From the NCBI GenBank assembly GCA_015231955.1, contig JADGAN010000017.1, forward strand, positions 1-64,000: a DNA stretch of 64,000 nucleotides. The letters are read 5' to 3'. Origin of the DNA: Oligoflexia bacterium (GTDB lineage Bacteria > Bdellovibrionota > Bacteriovoracia > Bacteriovoracales > Bacteriovoracaceae). Below, in pieces: positions 53,192-62,606 of this stretch; position 1 is the stretch's first letter, and each line of letters opens with the position of its first letter. Under the pieces are notes generated by a model that was not told where the DNA came from, made no database searches, and saw nothing but the letters and a program-made list of their open reading frames with translations. Made by a program: the position numbers and the translations under genes.

Positions 53192-53443
53192 ATGAGTTTT
53201 GCCACAAAATTATTAGGGGAAAGAGACGTAACGAATGTTTATCGTCTTGGGATAGGGATGCTTGTGGTGATTTTGCTAATCCTGGGGGGCTGTTCACAAC
53301 TGCAAAGGGTGGACAGAGGATTGCTAAATCATAAAGCGATGAATTTGAGGCAAGACTTAACTAGCGATCCCACATCTGAATTTACTTCGCTTGGGAACTC
53401 CAATCTTAATAGTGGGGAAGGTTGCACTACATGCGCAAAATAA
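53192..53443 (+). CDS. DUF4266-type small lipoprotein
   Basis: About 83 residues; the start is uncertain (ATGs at 53135, 53156, 53174, 53192, 53258, none with a clear ribosome-binding site). Lipobox VILLILGGC, then QLQRVDRGLLNHKAMNL and a C-terminal GEGCTTCAK with a CxxC. This pattern (membrane anchor, short body, Cys/Gly-rich tail) is the DUF4266 family, usually next to DUF3570 proteins, thioredoxins and an ApbE. No ApbE is seen here. The 3' end overlaps the next gene by 13 bases. Confidence 0.7.
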   Translation: MSFATKLLGERDVTNVYRLGIGMLVVILLILGGCSQLQRVDRGLLNHKAMNLRQDLTSDPTSEFTSLGNSNLNSGEGCTTCAK

Positions 53444-54423
53444 TTTTGTTATTTACCCTTGGATGTGCCTTGGGGCTTGCGCTTGCAAGAAGTGATAAGG
53501 CCTTGGCCAATCAAAATCAAATCATTTACGAGTATGGGCAAGAGAGTAGTCGTACACTTGCAGGAAAGCGTAATGAGTGGAAGAGCAGTCTTACCATTGC
53601 AGGAGAGGAAATCCTCAAAGGAGTAAGTAGTAGTGGTACTTTAAGTGTGCTACACCCCGATGTAAGTGATGGTGGTGACCGCAAAAAACGGGAGGAGCTT
53701 TGGGGAGATTTATCGGCCACTTATGGCACCAATCGCTATGCGGTTACACTGGGAGGCAAAAGTAATTTAAGTAAGAGTGATTATCCCTCACAAGAACTGC
53801 GTAATTCTTATATGTGGTCTTTTCACGAGAAGACGACAATTGTAAATTTAGGCCAAAGTTATCGCATTCGCAAACGCCCACCTACTCTATTTTCCACTAA
53901 AGAGACTCCGCCCAGAAGAATGTATCGACCTGAGAGGGTTGCTAGTTATACTTTGTATGGAGATATAGAGCAGGTGTTGGGAAGACAATGGAAGGGGCTT
54001 TTCTCTAGTGCCTATACTTTTAAGACGAAAGAGCAAACAGCGGTAGCTTCGGTGGGAGGTAGGGTGGCCTACGCAGCGATGGAGACAGTGTTTGCTAAAC
54101 TAGGGTATCGCTATGGTTTTGAAGATAGTCGGGTATTGGTTTTAAATGATCGTGGCCGTTTTGGTAATCACAGCTTTGAGAGTGAGGTGACATGGGAGCC
54201 GACATACGATCTCTTGCTATCTTTTTCCTATGATTTAATTATTGAAAATGAAGAGGATGCGCGAACAGGAAGTTATACTCGCGTGGCCTTTGATCAATAT
54301 GGAGCTGGTCTTCACTACACTTGGAATGAAAAGTTATCCACGCTGCTTCGGGCATCGTATGTTGAAACCAATCGCAAGGAGAGTGGAGTTAGTGTTTTAT
54401 TAGGAGCAGAGTGGAATTTATGA
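53431..54423 (+). CDS. DUF3570-like outer-membrane beta-barrel protein
   Basis: 330 residues from the ATG at 53431 (GGGGAAGG upstream). Signal peptide (cleaved near ALA-N), then about 14 amphipathic strands (YGTNRYAVTLGGKSNLS, SYTLYGDIEQVLGRQW, SFSYDLIIENEEDAR). It ends SVLLGAEWNL rather than with Phe. DUF3570 assignment rests on barrel character plus its place beside the DUF4266 lipoprotein and thioredoxins. Overlaps the next gene by ATGA. Confidence 0.65.
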   Translation: MRKIILLFTLGCALGLALARSDKALANQNQIIYEYGQESSRTLAGKRNEWKSSLTIAGEEILKGVSSSGTLSVLHPDVSDGGDRKKREELWGDLSATYGTNRYAVTLGGKSNLSKSDYPSQELRNSYMWSFHEKTTIVNLGQSYRIRKRPPTLFSTKETPPRRMYRPERVASYTLYGDIEQVLGRQWKGLFSSAYTFKTKEQTAVASVGGRVAYAAMETVFAKLGYRYGFEDSRVLVLNDRGRFGNHSFESEVTWEPTYDLLLSFSYDLIIENEEDARTGSYTRVAFDQYGAGLHYTWNEKLSTLLRASYVETNRKESGVSVLLGAEWNL

Positions 54424-55478
54424 AAAGCATAAAATTCGCGGCCTCTTTACTATTAGTGATACTATTGTTGTGCACAGTTGTTGCAGTGGTGGGAGGGTGT
54501 GGAAAAACGTTACCCTATGAAGTGAATAAGGCCAAGAGCAGGGATATTGTTTTTGGAGATGGGGTCTCTCGCAGTATTAGTGTGAAGAGCGAACTACCCA
54601 TTGTGCTGTTATTTTCAGAGGTACTTTGTGGCTCTTGCATGGAGGAGCACCAACAAATATCAAAAGATGTTGTTGATCGTGAACGCTTTAAGGAAAAAGT
54701 GCAGATGATCACCGTAATGGTGGGATCGTATGAGAGCGATCGTGAGCGGGTGGATCGTTGGGGGGTTAAAAATGGCGCCTTTTGGCCTTTGCTTACTGAT
54801 GGTAATGGAGTGCTTTTTGCAAAATATTGTCGAGAAAATATTTTTCCCTGTGTGGTGATCTTTATGCCAGAACAGGGAATGGTCTATAGTAAGAATGCCA
54901 AGGTGGGTGTAAGTGAGATTAAGAGTGTGGTGGGCGATTGGAATCAAGGGGAAATGGAGGTAGAACCGCCGGTGGAGCTGCCGACACCAGTTGCAACACC
55001 AGCAATACCAATAGCAACACCAATGCCAACGCCAACACCAACTGTGAGCGATCAGCAATTATTACGAGGAAGCTTTGCTTTTAACTTGCAGGCAGGAGGA
55101 GAGCAAGTGATCGATCTTGCTCAAAATGGCGGGAAAAAAAGTTTGCTGTTGCTTGCAAGCACAGGCTGTATCAACTGCGTGCAGGAGCACGAGGAGATTG
55201 CAAAAAAGTATAGTACTTGGCCGCAAATTAACATCTATTCAGCGCTGATCAATCTTGAGAGGAAGGGGGAGAGTGATGCTGATTATGACTGGGAGATGGG
55301 AGATTTCCGCTCTCTAGGAGTTACCTGGCCCGTTGCGGATATTAGAATTTTTTCGTTATTCGAAAAATTTTGTTTAAATGAGCGCACTCCCTGCACTCTT
55401 CTTTTTAATGAAGAAAATCACTTAATCTTTTTACGGGATGAAAAGTTTCCATTAGAGGAGCTACGCAGTCATTTGTAA
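54420..55478 (+). CDS. Lipoprotein with two thioredoxin-like domains
   Basis: 352 residues, start overlapping the previous stop (ATGA). Lipoprotein signal ends VVAVVGGC. Domain 1 (about 35-170) has SEVLCGSCMEEHQQI (CGSC) and FPCVVIFMP with an extra Cys. A Pro/Thr linker (PTPVATPAIPIATPMPTPTP region) joins domain 2 (about 215-352) with STGCINCVQEHEEI (CINC) and TPCTLLFN. Each domain is thus a possible redox pair with a second Cys before the cis-Pro strand. A tandem exported TlpA-like protein; likely partners are the barrel and lipoprotein coded just upstream. Confidence 0.8.
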   Translation: MKSIKFAASLLLVILLLCTVVAVVGGCGKTLPYEVNKAKSRDIVFGDGVSRSISVKSELPIVLLFSEVLCGSCMEEHQQISKDVVDRERFKEKVQMITVMVGSYESDRERVDRWGVKNGAFWPLLTDGNGVLFAKYCRENIFPCVVIFMPEQGMVYSKNAKVGVSEIKSVVGDWNQGEMEVEPPVELPTPVATPAIPIATPMPTPTPTVSDQQLLRGSFAFNLQAGGEQVIDLAQNGGKKSLLLLASTGCINCVQEHEEIAKKYSTWPQINIYSALINLERKGESDADYDWEMGDFRSLGVTWPVADIRIFSLFEKFCLNERTPCTLLFNEENHLIFLRDEKFPLEELRSHL

Positions 55479-56462
55479 GTGCTCAGTAGAAAAACTACCT
55501 TTTACGAGCAAGCGTTTTAGTTCATCAACAATTTCAAAATAGTAAAAATTTTCTTGAGTCGAGGAGCGTTTGAAGTTCAAGCGCACGCACTGGTTAACGT
55601 ACACTTGATTGCAGTAATAGACCTCAAGGGAGGTAATGGGTTGTTGCAGTTTGAGCGTGATGTGCTTGATGAGATAGCTTCCAATACAAAGGCCTTGAAT
55701 AAACGCTTTGGGAAAACCAAATAGGCGTGCAGTAAAATGAGTGGTGTGGGTGATACTGAAATCACCAGAGACGCGACCAAATTTTAGGCCCATATTTTCG
55801 GGAATAAAAAAATCGCAGGAGTGGGTTGCTAGTGTGGGAGTGATCGTGGCTTTTTGTTGAGAGAGTCCCAAGAAGAGGTGGTCGCTGTAACTGGAAAGCA
55901 GGGGGGAGTTCAGGTTTTGGTTTTGGTTTTGGTAGCGCTTTAAAAGATCTTTATAGAAGTTATGGCGATTTTTGATCTTAAAGAAGCTAGTAGCATGGGC
56001 GATGGATTCGTTGCTATGCGGATCTTTGATCTCTGTGGTACAGCAAAGGATAATGCTGGTTTTGGTGAGCGCTTTTAGTGCGCTAGCAGTGATGCTAATT
56101 TGGTATTGTTTGTGAGCTAAGAAACGGACGCCAGGGGACACGCGATGGATATTCCACCTAGCAAAGAGCATATCTTTAAAGCGAATATTCAGGTCACTTA
56201 AAAGTTCAAAGAAAAGGATAATGGTTGCCGGGCAAAAATAGGGAAAGTTGATCCAGGGAGCGTGCTTACGATCAAGTTCAAAGAGGCGATACCATCTGTT
56301 GATTGTCTTATCCGTAAAGCTATAGATGCCAGTGTAACTAGGGGGAAAGCTTTGATGAGCACGAGTGCGTGAGAATTTAGGAAAGAGTAAATTTCTAAAA
56401 AAGCGACTGTAGTATTGAAAAAGGTAGTAGAGATAATTTTCAGTGGGAAGCACAATTTTCAT
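55461..56462 (-). CDS. MaoC-like hot-dog domain protein
   Basis: 333 residues from the ATG at 56462 (AAGGTG upstream). The C-terminal half (about 210-270) has the MaoC hydratase core: FGRVSGDFSITHTTHFTARL then FGFPKAFIQGLCIGSYL. The typical D-x4-H is partly changed: SGDFSITH keeps Asp and His. The N-terminal half has another hot-dog-like stretch (FLAHKQYQIS). Probably an acyl-CoA or acyl-ACP (R)-hydratase-like protein. Its 3' end overlaps the convergent thioredoxin gene by 18 bases. Confidence 0.65.
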   Translation of the reverse strand: MKIVLPTENYLYYLFQYYSRFFRNLLFPKFSRTRAHQSFPPSYTGIYSFTDKTINRWYRLFELDRKHAPWINFPYFCPATIILFFELLSDLNIRFKDMLFARWNIHRVSPGVRFLAHKQYQISITASALKALTKTSIILCCTTEIKDPHSNESIAHATSFFKIKNRHNFYKDLLKRYQNQNQNLNSPLLSSYSDHLFLGLSQQKATITPTLATHSCDFFIPENMGLKFGRVSGDFSITHTTHFTARLFGFPKAFIQGLCIGSYLIKHITLKLQQPITSLEVYYCNQVYVNQCVRLNFKRSSTQENFYYFEIVDELKRLLVKGSFSTEHLQMTA

Positions 56463-56609
56463 AGGAGATAGCACCTTTTCGTTCATATTCAATAAAATTC
56501 ATTTGCGTTCATTCCGTTAATCACTATCATACCCGATATTATATTTAAAATAAAAATTCCCATAGCCGAAGAGAAGTATAGTAAAGGAATTTTTCAAGGG
56601 GAAGCAGCA

Positions 56610-57194
56610 ATGAGCGATTTTAAATTGGAAAAGGAAGGGGAAGAGGTGCATTCAGAGAATCGCCCACCAGATGCGGCCATTGAGAGTTGCCATCCAGTTT
56701 TTCGTAGAACTTATATCATCAATCGATCTTTTCAGTACCGAACCATGTTGTACTCTTTACTACTGGCGTTTTGTATTATTATGGTTTTATATGGGAGTGT
56801 CTCGTTCTTTTTTGTTAAATTCAAGGAGGCGGGATTTGCGCAAAACTTACCGCCTGATCATATCTTTTTTGTCTTTTTAGAAGTACAACGACAAACTTTT
56901 AATATGATTTTTTTAGTAGTAAGTATTTGGACTGTGATTATTATTATTTTTTGTGGGATTCTTTACTCGCATCGTATTGCAGGTCCTCTCTATAAGCTAA
57001 AAAAACATTGGGCAGAGATTATGGAAAGTGGAGGGCCGTTAAAAGAGGTCTATTTTAGAAAGCATGACTATTTTAAAGATGTGCAAGATAGTTTCAATGC
57101 CATGGTTAGAAAACTTAATGCCGATTTTTATTCTCATAATCATGAAAATACAAATCAGAACAAGAATCAGAACAAAAAGCAGGATGGAAAATAG
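56610..57194 (+). CDS. Two-helix membrane protein with HAMP-like domain
   Basis: 194 residues, AGGGGAAG upstream. N-terminal cytoplasmic segment, membrane helices about 47-70 and 98-121, then SHRIAGPLYKLKKHWAEIME and VYFRKHDYFKDVQDSFNAMV, matching the HAMP pattern (P in AS1, DE-like near AS2). The C-terminal tail is a Asn/Lys/Gln repeat. No kinase, cyclase or MCP domain follows, so it is a stand-alone HAMP module as seen in Bdellovibrio-like genomes. Two bases separate it from the next gene. Confidence 0.7.
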   Translation: MSDFKLEKEGEEVHSENRPPDAAIESCHPVFRRTYIINRSFQYRTMLYSLLLAFCIIMVLYGSVSFFFVKFKEAGFAQNLPPDHIFFVFLEVQRQTFNMIFLVVSIWTVIIIIFCGILYSHRIAGPLYKLKKHWAEIMESGGPLKEVYFRKHDYFKDVQDSFNAMVRKLNADFYSHNHENTNQNKNQNKKQDGK

Positions 57195-57196
57195 CC

Positions 57197-58342
57197 ATGA
57201 GATTTCTAGTGCTACTGCTGTTAATGGTAGTGGTTACCGTTGGCTTTCTTTTTTATAAAGATTTTGGAAGCTTACCAATTGATATTTTCCCCTTTAATGT
57301 GAGTAGTGAGCTGGCAAAAGGGGTTGGTGATTTAAATAAACTTGCAACAACATTTCATAACATAAGCTATGATAACATGCAAAGGCGAGGAGTACCCATA
57401 GAGCAGCAGCAAAGGATTACTAGCAACGATTACTTCAAGAATTTTTACCGGCAAATTCCGTTGACAGCGCAAGAAGCGTCTTTGAAAAAAGCACTGCTGC
57501 AGTTTGCTTATGGAGAGGATCTCTTTGATCTTTTAGTTTTAAGTAAGAAGACGCAAGATTTGGCCGGAAATAGAGATTTTTTAGAGAGACTTTTTGTGAC
57601 TTTACAACGAGTGGAAGAATCCAAGGCAGCTGTGATGTATCTTTATAGGCACCTCGATGAGTTTCAAAACTTAGATGATCAATTTACCATCATGTTACTA
57701 GCATTAGAGCATAACTATAGCAATGCTCAAATGTATCGTGAGATCTCTATTAGCATTGTACAATCGACGATTCCCCATGAGAGTGGGGGAAGGGTACCCT
57801 CAAATGTGCTAGAGAATGAAAAGATGTACCGAGAACAAGTAGGAGTAATGCAAATTCCCAACAAAGATAATTTAAAATATCTCGTGCTTACAATTCATAA
57901 ACAAGTTCTCGGGCAGGTGGCATCTGCAGGCGATGCTCTGGCCTTTACAATTATGGCGCTTACGGCACAACGAGATCCGGTGCTCATGAAGTATTTAGTG
58001 GCACAGTTTGTTGAGCGCTATCCAGAAAAGAGAGAGGCAATCTTGACCCAACTTCATGACCGTGCCTTAGAAATACCAGGGTACACGCTTACTCCAGCAA
58101 ACGATTCTCTTGATCAAGAAGGATATAAAAACGGAGGGGATGGTGAGATGGAAGTGGATATGGACAATGGCATAGAGGGAGATTTCGAAATGGAGGTACC
58201 TCATGGTGATGCTATCCATGCGCCAATGATTGATGAGAGTGATAAAAGTATAACTGCAGGTGCTAATGCAAAATCACAAATCCCGATTCCAGAAAATGCT
58301 CATGAAAGGGACATGACTGTGGAGAGTGTTGGTGACGAGTGA
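57197..58342 (+). CDS. Membrane-anchored hypothetical protein
   Basis: 381 residues. N-terminal hydrophobic anchor (2-20), then a helical body (to about 300) with AYGEDLFDLLVLSKKTQDLA and other repeated-helix pairs, possibly TPR/HEAT-like, then an acidic, low-complexity tail (EMEVDMDNGIEGDFEMEVP). No family I can name. Co-transcribed with the HAMP protein (two-base spacing), suggesting a shared complex at the inner membrane. Confidence 0.6.
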   Translation: MRFLVLLLLMVVVTVGFLFYKDFGSLPIDIFPFNVSSELAKGVGDLNKLATTFHNISYDNMQRRGVPIEQQQRITSNDYFKNFYRQIPLTAQEASLKKALLQFAYGEDLFDLLVLSKKTQDLAGNRDFLERLFVTLQRVEESKAAVMYLYRHLDEFQNLDDQFTIMLLALEHNYSNAQMYREISISIVQSTIPHESGGRVPSNVLENEKMYREQVGVMQIPNKDNLKYLVLTIHKQVLGQVASAGDALAFTIMALTAQRDPVLMKYLVAQFVERYPEKREAILTQLHDRALEIPGYTLTPANDSLDQEGYKNGGDGEMEVDMDNGIEGDFEMEVPHGDAIHAPMIDESDKSITAGANAKSQIPIPENAHERDMTVESVGDE

Positions 58343-58356
58343 TAGCAGTAAGCAAT

Positions 58357-58734
58357 TCAGCGCTTTTGCACTAAGAACTCCAAGGCTTCTTCTTGGTCGT
58401 TATTCTCTAAAAAAACGACATTGTTTCTACCTGTTGCTCTAATCAGTGTAATACCAATTGTCTGTGCAACTTTGGCCATTCCAATAATCGCCGTAAATTT
58501 CACATAGGGGCGATTGTGATTCAGGTAGCTTTTAGTTGCTTCCATTAAAGTGAGAGATGCAGCTATTTCGGCATTGGTAAAATCAGACAAGATAAGCAGT
58601 GATGCCGGAGGTTGCTTAGCAATAATTTTTTTTGCATCCTCATAGGCATGGAGAATTTCCGCAATAGAGGCCTTTTTATAATCGGTGAACAAGACTGGGA
58701 TCGTTTTGTGTTCTAAAAAATATACTCTTTCCAT
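58357..58734 (-). CDS. STAS-like (SpoIIAA-like) small protein
   Basis: 125 residues: MERVYFLEHKTIPVLFTDYK, a helix EILHAYEDAKKIIAKQP, the strand-loop LLILSDFTNAEI, YVKFTAIIGMAKVAQ and a helical end EEALEFLVQ. The order fits STAS/SpoIIAA-like proteins in which a conserved D-F-x-N/S loop is sometimes phosphorylated. The phospho-Ser here is uncertain (SDFTN). Regulatory role inferred only from fold. Stop is 14 bases from the convergent gene. Confidence 0.6.
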   Translation of the reverse strand: MERVYFLEHKTIPVLFTDYKKASIAEILHAYEDAKKIIAKQPPASLLILSDFTNAEIAASLTLMEATKSYLNHNRPYVKFTAIIGMAKVAQTIGITLIRATGRNNVVFLENNDQEEALEFLVQKR

Positions 58735-58916
58735 AATGAAGATTTTATCTCAAAGCAAGAGGCCAGTATAGAGAGAGAAAAAAAGACACCTATGGTTGGC
58801 AAGAAGAGCAGGAAGAGAGGAGATCAGTCGGAGAATATTAGAGGTAAGTTGTAGGAATAAGGTGTTTGGCATTGAAGGGAAAGTGATAAATAAGATTTGT
58901 TTGTTAAAATAAGGGG

Positions 58917-60893
58917 ATGAAAAAAATATTTTTTAACGTGGTTATTTTGTTAGGGTTTTGTGCAAGCTTCAGCACAGGGGTGGTGGCAGCACCAAAGGGC
59001 GATTCCCCTATTGATTGGAAACTTTTTTTTGCGCAACTTTTTGCTTTAGAGGTAAAGAAGGATTTGCGAGGAGAATTTTTTTTTCGAGATGATTTAAGTA
59101 GAAGGGAGAGAAGAGAAAAAGAGAAAGCACTGGATGAAAAGTGGGATTACGTTTTAAGAAATAATTTTGTCTATACACCCTTAAGTTTTGATTATGCCGA
59201 ACAGGCGGTTAAAGCAGGGGCAACTACCTCAGAAGATTTGTATTGGAATCGTCGAAAAATTTTTGAAGATCCTAAAAATCGTGAGTTTGTAAAGAATTTA
59301 AATTTCAATCAATCGATCTCGAAAGAGTTGCAGCAAAGTCCTGCAATTAAAAAATTTTTGGATGCGATTGAAAAACAGAGTGAGCATGCTGCTAAAAAAA
59401 GTGGCGAGGATTTTTTTGAATCGGAAGAGGCAAAAAACATGATTTGGGCGCTGACCTATCAAGGAGCTGGGGCAAGTGCAGGAGTGCAGAAGGTGGCGCT
59501 GGTGTTTGTTCCTGGTTTTGCGGCCCATACTATTGGAGGTTATATTTTTGAAGAGCTGCCCATTAGTGCCAATAGATACTATGGACGCGAAGGTGAGAGA
59601 CCGATTGTAATGGACAAGGGTGCAGGGATTGTGCCTGTGGATTATCGGGAATTTTATCGCAAGAGAAATGAGAAAGAGAAGCTTTTCGATGTGCTTCATC
59701 CTGTAGGCATAGAACTTGGGAATACTTTTGCTTCGAATGATCGTGGTATTGATTTTATCAAGGATTGGTTGCTGCATTTACCAGAAGATTACAAAGATAC
59801 AAAATTTATTCTATTGGGATATAGCAAAGGTGCTCCCATTGTGATTGATATGCTCAAAAAATATCCAGAATTACAACAGCGAGTGCTGGGAGTGGTGACT
59901 TATGCAGGAGTGCTACAAGGAACAGGATCCACTAGGTCTGTCACTGATAAGATGAAAGAGATCAGCGGTGGGAAGCTTGAAGATTTTGAGAAGTTGCTAA
60001 TAGAGAAGATAAAGTGCAATCCAGAGATAGCTTCTAAGGGTGTGACACTGGCCATGAGTGGAATGAATGCTTGCTTAGGTGGTGCAGTTGGTTTTGAACC
60101 ACTAAGAGAGCTACTGCAAGGATTTGGTGTTGATCTTAATTTGTTTGAGGAGCGGCTTAAAGGGTATTTAGAGGTGGCGGATGTAGGACAGGTACTCAGA
60201 GGAATTATTGATCTAAGTAACTATGAACGGATTCGTGGGACGCTCTTGCATTTAAATGATAAAAATTACGCTAAAAATTTATTTGTGATGAATTTATCCG
60301 CAATTACCGATCCTTCGATCAACCTTAGGCCTAGAGGAAAATCTTATAACGAGGCCCGTGGTGGTATCTCACCGATTGTGCCTTCACTGACAGATGAGGG
60401 TAATATCGATTGGAAAAAATTTAGTTTAGATGCCGCTTTTCTCTATTTGTCATCCACTGAGGGTTTTAAGCAAGCACCAGGGGGGCTCTTTGATGCGCAA
60501 GTGGAGCTAGGGAATAGCAAGCTGTTAACACTCGATCATAGGCCTTTACACGTTTCACTGACCAAAGAGGAGATGGAGCGGATGTGGAATGATCCAGAAA
60601 TTCAAAGAGTGATGAAGGAGCGAGGAATTGGCAAGGAAAAATTTATGGCCGGCCCTCGTAGTGAACTTATTCCCGAGAGTGTGCGAAAGCATATTGCGGG
60701 TATCGATTTAGGGGAGATTTTAGGACACCATTGGTGCGCCTTCAAACAGGCGATTAAACCACCAGCAGAACTTTCTAAAGAGTATCCGGAGTGGCAATTT
60801 CCGCGTATGGCCTATATGCGGGCCATGTTGCAAACATTAGCATTTTATAATTTGTATCAGCAGACAGTTGCAACCAAGGAAGTGAAGCAATGA
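58917..60893 (+). CDS. Exported alpha/beta-hydrolase-like protein
   Basis: 658 residues. A Shine-Dalgarno-like AAGGGG abuts the ATG, unusually close. Signal peptide cleaved near VVA-A. Residues about 195-330 hold an alpha/beta-hydrolase core: LVFVPGFAAHTIGG (oxyanion region), FILLGYSKGAPIVIDMLKKYP with nucleophile Ser in GYSKG. A later LDHRPLH could give the acid/His, but I cannot place them firmly. The long flanks (20-190 and 350-658) are not recognised. Stop overlaps the next start by four bases. Likely a secreted lipase- or esterase-like enzyme. Confidence 0.65.
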   Translation: MKKIFFNVVILLGFCASFSTGVVAAPKGDSPIDWKLFFAQLFALEVKKDLRGEFFFRDDLSRRERREKEKALDEKWDYVLRNNFVYTPLSFDYAEQAVKAGATTSEDLYWNRRKIFEDPKNREFVKNLNFNQSISKELQQSPAIKKFLDAIEKQSEHAAKKSGEDFFESEEAKNMIWALTYQGAGASAGVQKVALVFVPGFAAHTIGGYIFEELPISANRYYGREGERPIVMDKGAGIVPVDYREFYRKRNEKEKLFDVLHPVGIELGNTFASNDRGIDFIKDWLLHLPEDYKDTKFILLGYSKGAPIVIDMLKKYPELQQRVLGVVTYAGVLQGTGSTRSVTDKMKEISGGKLEDFEKLLIEKIKCNPEIASKGVTLAMSGMNACLGGAVGFEPLRELLQGFGVDLNLFEERLKGYLEVADVGQVLRGIIDLSNYERIRGTLLHLNDKNYAKNLFVMNLSAITDPSINLRPRGKSYNEARGGISPIVPSLTDEGNIDWKKFSLDAAFLYLSSTEGFKQAPGGLFDAQVELGNSKLLTLDHRPLHVSLTKEEMERMWNDPEIQRVMKERGIGKEKFMAGPRSELIPESVRKHIAGIDLGEILGHHWCAFKQAIKPPAELSKEYPEWQFPRMAYMRAMLQTLAFYNLYQQTVATKEVKQ

Positions 60894-62575
60894 TAAAGAT
60901 GAAGTTAAAATATTGTTTTCTGTTCTGTGGATTTTTTCTGATCCATGCGGACTTTGCCAGTGCCAGGGCCAGTGCCAAGGCCAGTGCCAAGGAACTCAAT
61001 CCTTATTGTCTTTACGATTTGGACTTAAGCAGTGGTGGTAAAAAAAGTTTTTTTCATTTTTGCAATCTCTTATCACAAGCGGTTGCCGATGGAGTGGTGA
61101 CTACCAGTAGTTTACAAGGACTAGCAAGTAAAAATCCTTGTGTGGTTGATAAGGGTGTTGAGGGAGTTGCCTGTTCTACTGCGATTAAGAGTGCAGGCCC
61201 CTACTTTCAAGCGATGCAGTTTTTATCACAATTTGATTATGAAATTTTACGGCAATTAGAACAGGAGGAGTCACTGCGACCGTTGCCAGGAAAGGCGCTG
61301 CTAGTTTACGCTCCCTTAGAGAAAGAGTATGTGCAAAATATGCCAGAGGGAGAGTTAAAAAAACATTTTCCGGCCTTAAATTATGTGGATTTTTTCTTGA
61401 AATTAATCAATCCGCTTGCCAAAGGTATGCAGCTGCCTGCTCTTGATTTTAAAAACATTAATGCCAATGCCAAGGAGTGTGCTCTTGATAGTAAACTTTT
61501 CAAGCAACATATTGCTGATGGTGCAGTTGCAAAGTTGTTAAGTGCCAACCAGAACGTCTATGGAAAAAAGCTAGAGGCCTCATCGCTTAAAGATTTGCTT
61601 TTGAAAGTGAAAAATTATCACGATGCTTTCACTCCACTTGCATTGGTGACAGAGTTTCAAGCAGGGCATGGTTACTCTTTGGAAACTTATCTTCCTCCTC
61701 CTACAGAGATAGAAGAGAGTAAAGGGAGTTATCGTTTAAAAAAGGGCCTTAAAAGGCAAAAGCTGCCTTTTGAACTTAAAACCACTATTGGGGTGTTTGA
61801 TGATTTTAGTTACCTTCCCAATGGCAGCGCCAGCGGCGGCCAAGATGCTAAGCAGATGATTCAGGTGCGCATGAATAAAGATTTTAAGGATCGTGATAAT
61901 ATTGATATCTCGCTTAGCTTTGGAAGAGTGGCCAGCGGTAGTGGAGATACAGCAGGGGCGGTGGGCGATAAGCATTTAATAAACATCGACAGCTCCTCTG
62001 CTGACGACTCTTTGCAACTGTACGGGAAGTTGATGATGCAAAAGAAAGAGCATGATGGTTTCATGAAACGAAAGTTAAAGCAGTTCTTTAATAAGTTTTC
62101 CAAAGGTTTTTTGCTGGAGGTGCAGATTCATCAATTGGGAATGAAGCTACAGCGAAAGCAGCTGGCAACGGATGGCCATTTTGTTCGCGATGAAAATGAT
62201 CCGCCAGAGCTTCCCTATGCTATGAAATTTTCTATGCCTGACTCAAAGATGTCCTATAGTATAAAGAAAAATGGTGTCCATTATAAACAAATGAAAGCGT
62301 TATCAATTGCAGGATTTAAGTGTCAGCAAGCAGCGCTAGCTGCTGATGGCAGAAAAGAGATGCAGTACGATTGCCGGCAAGATTTTGCAACTTGGAAGGG
62401 GTTTGAGAGCGATTTTCTAAGGCCTCACTTTCGAGGATTATCAGCAAAAATCATGAGAGGAATTTCTCGAAAAGTACTACATGATAGTATGCCAGATATT
62501 GAAAAAGATTTAGATCAAGAGATCAATAGTAGTATTAATTATATTCTTGAAAAGGTACTACAGAATAAGGGGTAA
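60890..62575 (+). CDS. Secreted partner protein of the hydrolase, unknown family
   Basis: 561 residues, start overlapping the previous stop (ATGA). Signal peptide near ADFASA, followed by an Ala-Ser-Lys repeat (ASARASAKASAKE). The body is Lys-rich with scattered Cys (NPYCLYDLDLSSGG, FHFCNLLSQ, NPCVVDKGVEGVACS) and a strand-rich middle (KTTIGVFDDFSYLPNGSASGG). The C-terminal half (KMSYSIKKNGVHYKQMK, CQQAALAADGRKEMQYDCR) may bind lipid or membranes. No family recognised. Translational coupling points to a two-component exported system with the upstream hydrolase. Confidence 0.6.
   Translation: MIKMKLKYCFLFCGFFLIHADFASARASAKASAKELNPYCLYDLDLSSGGKKSFFHFCNLLSQAVADGVVTTSSLQGLASKNPCVVDKGVEGVACSTAIKSAGPYFQAMQFLSQFDYEILRQLEQEESLRPLPGKALLVYAPLEKEYVQNMPEGELKKHFPALNYVDFFLKLINPLAKGMQLPALDFKNINANAKECALDSKLFKQHIADGAVAKLLSANQNVYGKKLEASSLKDLLLKVKNYHDAFTPLALVTEFQAGHGYSLETYLPPPTEIEESKGSYRLKKGLKRQKLPFELKTTIGVFDDFSYLPNGSASGGQDAKQMIQVRMNKDFKDRDNIDISLSFGRVASGSGDTAGAVGDKHLINIDSSSADDSLQLYGKLMMQKKEHDGFMKRKLKQFFNKFSKGFLLEVQIHQLGMKLQRKQLATDGHFVRDENDPPELPYAMKFSMPDSKMSYSIKKNGVHYKQMKALSIAGFKCQQAALAADGRKEMQYDCRQDFATWKGFESDFLRPHFRGLSAKIMRGISRKVLHDSMPDIEKDLDQEINSSINYILEKVLQNKG
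60956..60991 (+). repeat. 12-base tandem repeat GCCAGTGCCAAG, three copies
   Basis: GCCAGTGCCAGG once and GCCAGTGCCAAG twice, encoding Ala-Ser-Ala-Arg/Lys just after the signal peptide of the secreted protein. In-frame size changes are possible. Confidence 0.85.
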
Positions 62576-62606
62576 CAACGTGTGTGAGCGAGGGTGCAAC
62601 TAGTGC

